Assembly (NCBI GenBank): GCA_017451045.1
Contig: JAFSSK010000128.1
Span: 1 to 53,813, forward strand
Direction of reading: 5' to 3'
From: Clostridia bacterium
Lineage (GTDB): Bacteria > Bacillota > Clostridia > Oscillospirales > CAG-272
DNA length: 53,813 bases
How positions within the stretch are numbered: the stretch's first letter is position 1; each line of letters begins with the position of its first letter. The translations under genes and the position numbers were made by a program. Shown here in pieces: positions 1-7,240 of the stretch. The notes beneath the pieces were generated by a model. That model ran no database searches, was not told the DNA's origin, and saw only the letters and a program-made list of their open reading frames with translations.

Positions 1-85
1 CCTGATCCGGGCCGCGACAAGTCAGTTTTAACAAGAATTGAAACACCAGTCCTTTCATGCGTTTAATCTGGTAACTTCGTGATTG

Positions 86-114
86 TTGACATCACTCTGG
101 CTTTGTAATATAAT
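86..114 (+). promoter_or_regulatory. sigma-A promoter of proS
   Basis: TTGACA (86-91) and TATAAT (109-114) are separated by 17 bp, a perfect housekeeping promoter. Transcription should start near 120, leaving a leader of about 35 nt. That is too short for a T-box, so proS is probably not controlled by uncharged tRNA through such an element. Bases 1-85 show no gene. Confidence 0.9.
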
Positions 115-155
115 GTTGTATATTAAGTTATTCCGCACGGGCGGACGGAGGTAGT

Positions 156-1592
156 ATGGCAGAAGACAAGAAGATGGTAGAACAGATCACATCCATGGAC
201 ACGGATTTCGCGCAGTGGTATACGGATGTGGTGAAGAAAGCGGAACTGATGGATTACTCCAGCGTCAAGGGCTGCATGGTTTTCAGGCCTTACGGATACG
301 CGATCTGGGAGAGCATCCAGCGCGATCTGGACAGCAGATTCAAGGCGCTCGGGCATGAAAACGTATACATGCCGATGTTCATTCCGGACTCTCTGCTGCA
401 GAAGGAAAAAGACCATGTCGAGGGGTTTGCCCCGGAATGCGCGTGGGTGACTGTAGGCGGTGAGAACCAGCTGACCGAAAGACTCTGCGTCCGTCCTACG
501 TCGGAGACGCTGTTCTGCGAGCACTTCAAAAACGTGATCCATTCCTACAGGGACCTCCCGAAGCTGTACAACCAGTGGTGCTCCGTCGTCCGGTGGGAAA
601 AAACGACGAGGCCGTTTCTGAGGACGTCGGAATTCTTGTGGCAGGAAGGCCACACCATGCACGAAACGGCGGAAGAGGCCAGGGAAGAGACCAGGCGCAT
701 GCTGGAAGTGTATGAGAAATTCTACCTTGAAACGCTGGCGATCCCCGCTTATACGGGAAAGAAAACGGACAAGGAAAAGTTCGCGGGCGCCGAGGAAACA
801 TACACGATCGAGCCGATGATGCACAACGGCGTAGCGCTCCAGGGCGGAACGTCGCACTATTTCGGCGACGGGTTCGCCAAAGCGTTCGATATCGTTTTCC
901 AGGGAAGGGACAACACGCCGCAGTATCCTCATCAGACGTCCTGGGGCCTGTCCACCAGATCCATCGGCGCCATCATCATGACGCACGGGGACGACAACGG
1001 ACTGATCCTGCCGCCTGCCGTAGCGCCGATCCAGATCATCATCATCCCGGTCGCGCAGCACAAGCCGGGCGTTCTGGAAAAGGCAGCCGAGATCCGGGAC
1101 AGACTGAAAGCGTACAGGGTCAAAATCGACGACAGCGATCAGTCTACCGGCTGGAAGTTCAGCCAGTATGAGATGAAAGGCGTGCCCGTGAGACTCGAGA
1201 TCGGGCCTCGAGACATCGAAAGCGGCAACTGCGTGCTTGTCAGCCGCGTGACGAGAGACAAGAAAGTGGTCTCGCTGGACAATCTGGAAAACGAGATCGC
1301 CGACATGCTAAAGCAGGTCCACGACGAACTGGTGGCCAGGGCAGAGAAGAACCTGGCAGAAAAGACGCACACAGCCGTTACCATGGAGGAATTCATCGAA
1401 ACGGACAAGACGCAAGGCGGATTCATCAAGGCGATGTGGTGCGGCGACGAGAACTGCGAGAACAAGATCAAGGATGTTACCGGCGGCGTCAAGTCGCGCT
1501 GCATCCCGTTCGTTGAGGAGCAGCTGTCTGACGTATGCGTTTGCTGCGGCCGCAAAGCCAAACATATGGTGATCTGGGGTCGGCAGTATTGA
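156..1592 (+). CDS. proS: prolyl-tRNA synthetase, short (type 3) form
   Basis: Cytosolic class II enzyme that charges tRNA-Pro with proline. The 478-residue protein is the short type without the bacterial editing insertion, with the class II core in the first 300 residues ([17 protein letters not shown] is the motif 2 region), then an anticodon-binding domain. The C-terminal zinc-type domain keeps paired cysteines ([14 protein letters not shown]) and ends in the typical aromatic VIWGRQY. The ATG follows GGAGG (147-151). The gene has its own consensus promoter and terminator, so it is probably monocistronic. Function is secure from family resemblance over the full length. Confidence 0.97.
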   Translation: MAEDKKMVEQITSMDTDFAQWYTDVVKKAELMDYSSVKGCMVFRPYGYAIWESIQRDLDSRFKALGHENVYMPMFIPDSLLQKEKDHVEGFAPECAWVTVGGENQLTERLCVRPTSETLFCEHFKNVIHSYRDLPKLYNQWCSVVRWEKTTRPFLRTSEFLWQEGHTMHETAEEAREETRRMLEVYEKFYLETLAIPAYTGKKTDKEKFAGAEETYTIEPMMHNGVALQGGTSHYFGDGFAKAFDIVFQGRDNTPQYPHQTSWGLSTRSIGAIIMTHGDDNGLILPPAVAPIQIIIIPVAQHKPGVLEKAAEIRDRLKAYRVKIDDSDQSTGWKFSQYEMKGVPVRLEIGPRDIESGNCVLVSRVTRDKKVVSLDNLENEIADMLKQVHDELVARAEKNLAEKTHTAVTMEEFIETDKTQGGFIKAMWCGDENCENKIKDVTGGVKSRCIPFVEEQLSDVCVCCGRKAKHMVIWGRQY

Positions 1593-1597
1593 GACCG

Positions 1598-1631
1598 AAT
1601 GGGCACCGGCAGAAACCGGGGCCCATTTTTT
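1598..1631 (+). terminator. rho-independent terminator after proS
   Basis: Arms 1600-1609 and 1616-1625 pair with one A/G mismatch around the loop CAGAAA, followed by six T. The T run lies just before the ribosome binding site of the next gene. Confidence 0.85.
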
Positions 1632-1647
1632 GAAAGAAGGGATGCGT

Positions 1648-2781
1648 TTGAAAGGAAACTGGATATGGCGGCGACTGCGTAAAATCGATCCGGTCCTGCT
1701 GGGATGCACGCTGGCCCTTTCGCTGATCAGCATCATCACGATCTGGGGCGCTGTCGACAACTTCGGCTTCAGCAAGCTGCGCATGCAGATAGCCATGACG
1801 GTGGCCGGGTGCATTCTGACGGTCGTGATCGCCAATTTGGATATCTCGTTCATCATAGACAGGTTCTGGATAGGGATGGCGCTGATATCCGTCGTGTTCC
1901 TCGGCCTTACGCTGGTGTTCGGATCGAGCGGCGCCAGCATGGACACATCCAACAAAAGCTGGCTGACGATCCCTATCGTCAACATCATGATCCAGCCGTC
2001 CGAATTCGTCAAGTTCCTCTTGATCTGTTCCTTTGCCAAGCATATTTCGCTTGTACAGGACAGGATCAATTACCCTCTCCCACTTCTGGGTCTTGCCCTT
2101 CACGCAGGCGCCATCGTCGGCATGATCCTTTTGTCCGGCGACCTTGGCGTTGCGCTTCTGTTCGTTGCGTTCATCCTGTTCATGCTATACGGGGCAGGGC
2201 TCAGCCTGTGGTACGACGTGGGGCTCGCGGCGGCCGCGGTCGTGGCTTTCCCCTTCCTGTACAATTACGTTCTGAAAGACTACCAGGTCAAAAGGATCTA
2301 TTACGGATTCCATCCCGAGGAGGATCCTGTCAGGTGGGGCTGGCAGGCGCTGTACGGGCGCAAGACGATCGAACACGGCGGCTTCCTGGGCATCGGCTTT
2401 TCAACGCCTGGCTACTATGAGACGCTCCCCGCTTCGCACACGGACTTCATTTTCTGTACCATCTGCGAAAAATTCGGATTCCTGATGGGCGCTTTGACGA
2501 TCCTGGTCCTTCTGGTGCTCGTTTTGAGGATCCTGAAAATCGCAAGGCAGAAAAGCAATTACTACGGCGGCCTGATCTGCCTCGGCGTCGCTGCCGTGAT
2601 CATAGCGCAGACAGCCGAGAACATAGCCATGTGCTTCGCACTGGTGCCGGTCGTGGGGATCACGCTTCCGTTTTTGAGCTGCGGCGGGTCGTCGCTGCTG
2701 GCGACGTTCATGCTGGTCGGACTGGTGCATTCAGTCGGCGCCAGGGAAGACAGATACTATCTTGACAAGAAAACAAAATAA
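1648..2781 (+). CDS. rodA: RodA/FtsW/SpoVE family (SEDS) peptidoglycan glycosyltransferase
   Basis: Polytopic membrane protein of the SEDS family, which polymerises lipid II into glycan strands together with a class B PBP. It has about ten hydrophobic segments and the family blocks IMIQPSEFVKF, GFSTPGYYETLPASHTDFIF and LPFLSCGGSSLLA near the C terminus. A TTG start at 1648 is preferred because AGAAGGG (1635-1641) lies 6 nt upstream; ATG 1642 is too close to that site and TTG 1630 sits inside the terminator T tract. The protein is then 377 residues. The RodA-like wording of the motifs favours elongation over division, but FtsW or SpoVE cannot be excluded. No promoter is seen between it and proS, so read-through or a promoter inside proS is needed. 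Confidence 0.9.
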   Translation: MKGNWIWRRLRKIDPVLLGCTLALSLISIITIWGAVDNFGFSKLRMQIAMTVAGCILTVVIANLDISFIIDRFWIGMALISVVFLGLTLVFGSSGASMDTSNKSWLTIPIVNIMIQPSEFVKFLLICSFAKHISLVQDRINYPLPLLGLALHAGAIVGMILLSGDLGVALLFVAFILFMLYGAGLSLWYDVGLAAAAVVAFPFLYNYVLKDYQVKRIYYGFHPEEDPVRWGWQALYGRKTIEHGGFLGIGFSTPGYYETLPASHTDFIFCTICEKFGFLMGALTILVLLVLVLRILKIARQKSNYYGGLICLGVAAVIIAQTAENIAMCFALVPVVGITLPFLSCGGSSLLATFMLVGLVHSVGAREDRYYLDKKTK

Positions 2782-2820
2782 GATCCCGAGTCGGACAAAT
2801 GCCGCTCCGGATCTTTTTTT
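2781..2820 (+). terminator. terminator after rodA
   Basis: AGATCC (2781-2786) pairs with GGATCT (2808-2813), with further inner pairing, and is followed by seven T. It separates rodA from the convergent TtcA-like gene. Confidence 0.8.
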
Positions 2821-2831
2821 GTATGTGGCAC

Positions 2832-3587
2832 TCAGTCGCCCGGACTGTCTTCTGGTTCGTGCGGATCGAGAGAGAATCCGTCAAGTCCCGAAGACTGCAA
2901 AGCGCTGAAGATTTTCTGCCTGATACCCTTGAACTGCCTGTCCAGTTCGTTGACGGTCTGGTGGACTGTCTCCCTTTCCGTTGCCCCGTCCGCGGGACAT
3001 TTCGATCTGATCACGGGAAGGCCTGCCTGGTTGGCGAAATAGACGATCTCCTTTTCCGGCATGTAGAGCAGGGGCCTTATGAGAAACAGGTCCGATCTGC
3101 TGAGATAGGTGACGGGTCTGAAGCAGCCTAGCCGCCCCTCGTAGAACAGATTCAGGCAGAAGGTGTCGACGACATCGTCGAAGTGGTGACCGAGAGCCAC
3201 GCGGTTGCATCCGGCCTCTCTGGCTGCGGAATGCAGGGCACCGCGGCGCATTTTTGCGCACAGGGAACAGGGGTTCTCCTCTTTACGGATGTCGAATACG
3301 ACCTGATAGATATCAGTGGGCACGACCGTGTATTCCACGCCTAGTTTGTCGCAGAACGCAGCGATGGGGCTGAAATCCGTCCCTCCCGGGAAGCCGACGT
3401 CGATCGTGATGGCTTTCAGGCCGTAGCGGACAGGATAAAAGCGGCGCATTTCGGCCAGGGCGGCCAGAAGGGTCAAGGAGTCTTTCCCCGCAGAGACGCC
3501 GACGGCGACCGTGTCGTTTTCCTTTATCATATGATAGTCGTCAAGCGCCCGCCTGACGTATGACATGACTTTCTGAAGCTGATGCAT
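2832..3587 (-). CDS. ttcA: TtcA/TtuA-family tRNA 2-thiolation enzyme
   Basis: ATP-dependent PP-loop protein expected to put sulfur on a tRNA base (C32 in the TtcA branch), probably with an iron-sulfur cluster. The PP-loop SAGKDS is near residue 40. The cysteines CSLC and KCPAD, which hold the cluster in this family, are present, as is GHHFDDVVDT. The start is ATG 3587 because AGGAG (3593-3597) lies 5 nt upstream; an in-frame start at 3614 has no such site. The 251-residue length fits the family. It lies 45 bp after a tRNA methyltransferase gene and is probably co-transcribed with it. The exact tRNA position modified is not readable from sequence. Confidence 0.85.
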   Translation of the reverse strand: MHQLQKVMSYVRRALDDYHMIKENDTVAVGVSAGKDSLTLLAALAEMRRFYPVRYGLKAITIDVGFPGGTDFSPIAAFCDKLGVEYTVVPTDIYQVVFDIRKEENPCSLCAKMRRGALHSAAREAGCNRVALGHHFDDVVDTFCLNLFYEGRLGCFRPVTYLSRSDLFLIRPLLYMPEKEIVYFANQAGLPVIRSKCPADGATERETVHQTVNELDRQFKGIRQKIFSALQSSGLDGFSLDPHEPEDSPGD

Positions 3588-3632
3588 AGAATCTCCTGAG
3601 ACAGCGGCGGTCACCCGCCGTTATTTTTACGG

Positions 3633-4382
3633 TCAGTATAGTGTACAGGTCTCGTAGACTTTCTGGAAATCTTCCGTTGTCTGCCGCGGATCCCGTCCGG
3701 GGGCATCGCGGTAGATGACCAGCGGCTTTGTGACATGCGCACCGGATGAGCCGCCTTTGCACGATTCGACCAGCACTACGGCTGGTTCGGAAGCCGTGTC
3801 GGGAAACACGAACGTGATCCGTTTCGGCTCCAGCCGGGCTCCCCGCAGCGCGCAAAAGAGATCGGTGATCCTGTCCGGGCGCCAGACGCAGTAGAAGGAG
3901 CCGCCCGTTTTCAGCATCCGGGATCCGCATTCGCAGAAGTCCGTTATAGTCCCGAACACCTCGTGCCTGGCATAATACTTTTCATCTGCCTCGTTCCGTT
4001 TTCCCGAGGTCGTTTTCATATAAGGCGGGTTGGCGAATACGGCGTCCGCTTCTCTGCAGGCGTCAGTCGGACGCAGCGTCCTGATATCCTGCTGCCGGAC
4101 ATTCACGATACTGTCGAGGCTGTTGTCCGTACAGTTTTTCTGTGCGATTCCGGCGTAGGATTCCTGGATCTCGTATGCATCGATGGCCTTGAACTTCTGG
4201 TAGGCGGCGCACAAAAGAGAAATGACGCCTGTGCCGCATCCGAGTTCGACGGCGCGTCCTTTCGGCTTCGGCTTTATGAACGCGGCAAGCAGATATGCGT
4301 CTGTCCCGAAAGTAAGCCCTGACGGCAGCTGCCGGAGCGTCAGCGAGGCGTTGATGGACAGGGTGGTCTCTTTAGAAGGCAT
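3633..4382 (-). CDS. TrmN6/YabB-like tRNA1(Val) adenine-N6 methyltransferase
   Basis: Class I SAM-dependent methyltransferase. The N-terminal LPSGLTFGTDAYLLAAF and AVELGCGTGVISLL (motif I) are typical of the TrmN6/YabB branch, and NPPY near residue 118 is the signature of N6-adenine methylation. TrmN6 modifies A37 of tRNA-Val; this target is inferred from the family. A GGAG sits about 10 nt upstream of the ATG, a weak site. The gene starts only some 30 bp after the ferredoxin terminator, so its promoter is unclear and read-through is possible. It forms a tRNA-modification pair with the TtcA-like gene downstream. Confidence 0.85.
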   Translation of the reverse strand: MPSKETTLSINASLTLRQLPSGLTFGTDAYLLAAFIKPKPKGRAVELGCGTGVISLLCAAYQKFKAIDAYEIQESYAGIAQKNCTDNSLDSIVNVRQQDIRTLRPTDACREADAVFANPPYMKTTSGKRNEADEKYYARHEVFGTITDFCECGSRMLKTGGSFYCVWRPDRITDLFCALRGARLEPKRITFVFPDTASEPAVVLVESCKGGSSGAHVTKPLVIYRDAPGRDPRQTTEDFQKVYETCTLY

Positions 4383-4414
4383 AGAATGATACTCCGTGTT
4401 CGAATGATCGAGAA

Positions 4415-4446
4415 TGGTAAAAAACGGGCGGTGTTAGACCGCCCGT
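4415..4446 (-). terminator. terminator after ferredoxin gene
   Basis: Perfect 9-bp stem ACGGGCGGT/ACCGCCCGT (4424-4432, 4438-4446) with loop GTTAG. On the minus strand it is followed by a run of T. Confidence 0.9.
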
Positions 4447-4473
4447 TGCTGTTTTATGAGATTGCGAAATACA

Positions 4474-4647
4474 TCAGGCGTCTGCTTTCGGAGCGCCGAC
4501 AGGACATGTATCTGCACAGGTTCCGCAATCGATGCACTTCTCAGGATCGATCTCGTATTTGCCGTCGCCTTCGGTGATAGCCTGGACCGGGCACTCTTCG
4601 GCACATGCGCCGCATGCTACACAATCGTCAGAAATCTTGTATGCCAT
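4474..4647 (-). CDS. 2x[4Fe-4S] ferredoxin
   Basis: A 57-residue low-potential electron carrier of the clostridial type. Two cluster motifs are complete: CVACGACAEECP (residues 9-20) and CIDCGTCADTCP (residues 38-49). The second motif pairs with the first to give two cubane clusters. GGGAGGT lies about 7 nt before ATG 4647. It has its own promoter (4681-4708) and terminator, so it is expressed alone although it follows ricT. Such ferredoxins serve pyruvate:ferredoxin oxidoreductase, hydrogenase and radical SAM enzymes; no specific partner is encoded here. Confidence 0.96.
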   Translation of the reverse strand: MAYKISDDCVACGACAEECPVQAITEGDGKYEIDPEKCIDCGTCADTCPVGAPKADA

Positions 4648-4680
4648 AATAACAACCTCCCATTACGCGTCGTTGAATTC

Positions 4681-4708
4681 ATTATACCACAAAAAACCTG
4701 AAATGCAA
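4681..4708 (-). promoter_or_regulatory. promoter of ferredoxin gene
   Basis: On the minus strand, TTGCAT (4703-4708), a 16-bp spacer and TATAAT (4681-4686) preceded by TGG, an extended -10. It lies between the ricT stop and the ferredoxin start. Confidence 0.75.
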
Positions 4709-4716
4709 CAGTTGAT

Positions 4717-6111
4717 TCACGGATTGTTGCGCCCGGGATCATCGGACGCATCCGCGGGCGCCTGCTGCGCCTTAACGCGTTTCAGGACCTGGATCTGATC
4801 GCCCGAGAACGATTTGATGATCCTGCCGTTCCCGCGTTCCTTGTCCTTGCTCTCGGAATCCGGAAGGGAGACCTTGACCGTGTTGGACAAGGGCGCTACG
4901 GCCGTGATGTACCCGTCCCCTTCGGGGGTCCTTACGAAACTGTCCACCGCCGGAAGCTTGGACAGCAGTTCCGAATACGTTGGATATTCGAAGCTCAGGC
5001 AGCACATGAGACGTCCGCAGTTTCCGGATACCTTGCTTGAGTTTAAGGACAGGTTCTGGTCTTTCGCCATCTTGATGGTGACCTGCGCAAAGTCGGGAAG
5101 GAAGGCCGAGCAGCACAGCATCCTGCCGCAGGGTCCCAGACCGCCCAGCATCTTCGCCTCGTCCCGGATGCCGATCTGCCGGAGTTCTATGCGGGTGTGG
5201 AAGATCGAGGCCAGATCCTTGACGAGTTCGCGGAAATCCACGCGGCTCTCGGATGTGAAGTAAAAGAGCAGTTTGGAACGGTCGAAAGTGTACTGGACGT
5301 CCACAAGCTTCATGTTCAGCTTGTGGGCCGCGATCCTGTCAAGTCCGATGGTGAACGCGTTCTTCTCATCCTCATGGTTTACTGCGTCCTGCCGCAGATC
5401 TTCTTCCGTGGCAAGGCGGATGATCTCTTTCAGCGGCTGAACGACAGAAGACGCCCGGACCCACTTGTTGCTGAACGCGATCGATGCGAATTCCTGCCCG
5501 CGCGCCGTTTCGACGATGACGGACTGGCCTTTTTCGGGATGCAGGGAGCCGGGGGAGAAAAAGTATGTTTTCCCGCCGCTTGCGAAGCGGACGCCGACGA
5601 CCTCGATCCGGTCTTCTTCCGGCACCTCGGGTTCTTTTTCCGCAGGCGCTTCATCCTGGTCCGCAGGGACGATGTTGTCGTCGATATCCTGCTCGCCGGC
5701 TGCGACGAAAGTATAAGCCGCAACGGTGTCTTCCGTGATATAATCCGAGGACCCGGTCAGCGAGAACGCCTCATCGGAACCGTCTTCTGCCCTTGCTGCC
5801 AGATCGTCCTCGAGCTGAAGCTGCTGCTTTGATTTTTGTCTGTTACGTCCCGATCTTTTTCTGTTCCGCCCGTTCCTGGACTTTTGCCTGTTTTGAGGAG
5901 CGTCCTGCTTTGCAGAAGAACCGTCACGGACCGCCTCGGCCACAGATTCGCCGGAAACGTCTGTCAGCACATCCGCCTCCGCCTTTTCGCGCGGCTGGCC
6001 GGAAGGTCTGCCGCCGTTGTGGCGTTTTTTGTAATGACGGCCGTGCTTGTGGTTCTGCCGTTTTTCGGGATGGTTTCTATTCTCGTTGTCAAATGTATTG
6101 TTGTCGTCCAT
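4717..6111 (-). CDS. ricT: RicT (YaaT/PSP1) regulator of RNA processing
   Basis: In B. subtilis RicT joins RicA and RicF in the Fe-S cluster-bearing Y-complex that directs RNase Y to selected transcripts. The conserved PSP1 core covers about residues 168-430, with two cysteine clusters, CGRMLCC (328-334) and CGRLMCC (365-371). The first 165 residues are unusual: a basic, Asn/Arg/Lys-rich stretch (to about 100) followed by an acidic one (about 100-165), with no recognisable domain and likely disordered. RicT proteins are normally near 275 residues, so at 464 this one is much enlarged. ATG 6111 has AGGAGG 5 nt upstream and lies 15 bp after holB, the same neighbour as in B. subtilis (holB-yaaT). 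Confidence 0.93.
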   Translation of the reverse strand: MDDNNTFDNENRNHPEKRQNHKHGRHYKKRHNGGRPSGQPREKAEADVLTDVSGESVAEAVRDGSSAKQDAPQNRQKSRNGRNRKRSGRNRQKSKQQLQLEDDLAARAEDGSDEAFSLTGSSDYITEDTVAAYTFVAAGEQDIDDNIVPADQDEAPAEKEPEVPEEDRIEVVGVRFASGGKTYFFSPGSLHPEKGQSVIVETARGQEFASIAFSNKWVRASSVVQPLKEIIRLATEEDLRQDAVNHEDEKNAFTIGLDRIAAHKLNMKLVDVQYTFDRSKLLFYFTSESRVDFRELVKDLASIFHTRIELRQIGIRDEAKMLGGLGPCGRMLCCSAFLPDFAQVTIKMAKDQNLSLNSSKVSGNCGRLMCCLSFEYPTYSELLSKLPAVDSFVRTPEGDGYITAVAPLSNTVKVSLPDSESKDKERGNGRIIKSFSGDQIQVLKRVKAQQAPADASDDPGRNNP

Positions 6112-6126
6112 ATTGCCTCCTGGGAC

Positions 6127-7164
6127 TCAAAGATTCAAAATTGATGTCTGCACGCCGAAACGTGCGACGGTCAGGGCCGTGTTGGCGTTTTGCGCCAGCA
6201 GCTCGCGGGCTTCAAGGACCGCGCTCCACAGCTGCCGGAGCGTCTTTAGCGGGATCCGTCCGGCCAGTTCGTTTGCATCGGAACGGTCCGTAAAGAACAA
6301 AAGGGGAACGGTGTCCGATTTTTTCAGCAGGATGAGATCCCGCAGCGCATCGGAAAGGTAAACCAGCACCGCGTCGATGTCAGCCCTGTTCGTTCCGAGA
6401 TTCTTCAGCTTCGCGTAAGCCTCGGCCGCCCCCGGTCTGTCTACGCAGCAGCGGAGGAGTTCGTCTGCCGATTCGCGGTTCTGCAGGATCGCCTTTCTGG
6501 TTTTCGCGTCTGTCAGTTCCAGCGCCCGGCCGATACTGCCGCCCGCAAGCAGGATCAGCTGCTTGAGTTCCTCTTTCGGAATGCTTTTGTAGATCTGCGG
6601 GACGGCGCTTTTCAGGTACTCCCGTATGGTGTCGGTCTTTGCCGGCTGGAGCCGCAGGACCGGCGCGCGGCTGCGGATCGTTTCAAGGATCGTATCGGTC
6701 TGCTCGCACAGCAGCATGAAGATCACGTATTCCGGCGGTTCCTCGAGCGTCAGCAGAAGCGCGTTCTGCGCCTGTGGGGTCAGAAGATGCGCGTCCTCGA
6801 TGACGTAGCATTTGTACGGGGACTCGATCGGATTCATCAGAACGTCCTGCGCAAGGAAACGGACGGACTCGATGCCCAGCGTCGCGCGCGTCCCCTCCCG
6901 GCGTATGTAGCGGATGTCGGGGTTGTTTCCTGCCATGATCTTTTTGCAGGCGGCGCATCTCATGCAGGGGACTGCGCCGGGATCGGCATGCCTGTTCTCA
7001 CATGCGAGCGCCGCGAAGATCCTGAGCGCCAGCATATGCTTGCCGAAGCCTCTTCTGCCTTCCAAGATGTATGCGTGCGCCAGTCTGCCGGATTCGATCC
7101 GGGAGCCGATCCGGGAGCGGAGACCGTCATTGGCCAGGAAGTCATCGAAATATGATCTGCTCAC
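6127..7164 (-). CDS. holB: DNA polymerase III delta' subunit
   Basis: Clamp-loader subunit of the replicative polymerase. The AAA+ fold begins at FDDFLANDGLRSRI with AHAYILEGRRGFGKH, where the P-loop lacks the usual T/S after GK; delta' subunits are commonly degenerate here. Four zinc-type cysteines (CENRH...CMRCAAC) follow. The sensor region reads TIRSRAPVL instead of the classic SRC. I place the start at GTG 7164 because AGGAGGT lies 8 nt upstream, giving 345 residues; an upstream extension to 7281 would cross its promoter. It is co-transcribed with ricT. Confidence 0.93.
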   Translation of the reverse strand: MSRSYFDDFLANDGLRSRIGSRIESGRLAHAYILEGRRGFGKHMLALRIFAALACENRHADPGAVPCMRCAACKKIMAGNNPDIRYIRREGTRATLGIESVRFLAQDVLMNPIESPYKCYVIEDAHLLTPQAQNALLLTLEEPPEYVIFMLLCEQTDTILETIRSRAPVLRLQPAKTDTIREYLKSAVPQIYKSIPKEELKQLILLAGGSIGRALELTDAKTRKAILQNRESADELLRCCVDRPGAAEAYAKLKNLGTNRADIDAVLVYLSDALRDLILLKKSDTVPLLFFTDRSDANELAGRIPLKTLRQLWSAVLEARELLAQNANTALTVARFGVQTSILNL

Positions 7165-7194
7165 GGTTCTCCACCTCCTCGTTAATGTGTTTGT

Positions 7195-7223
7195 ATTATA
7201 ACAAAAGTTAAGATACCCGTCAA
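7195..7223 (-). promoter_or_regulatory. promoter of holB-ricT
   Basis: Minus-strand TTGACG (7218-7223), a 17-bp spacer and TATAAT (7195-7200), in the 76-bp gap between the ABC permease stop and holB. Confidence 0.85.
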
Positions 7224-7240
7224 GGAGAAGGGCTGCAGTC

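Noticed and set aside
115..155. Possible T-box ahead of proS, and likewise ahead of glyS
   Set aside because: Both leaders are only about 35 nt after consensus promoters, far too short for a T-box.
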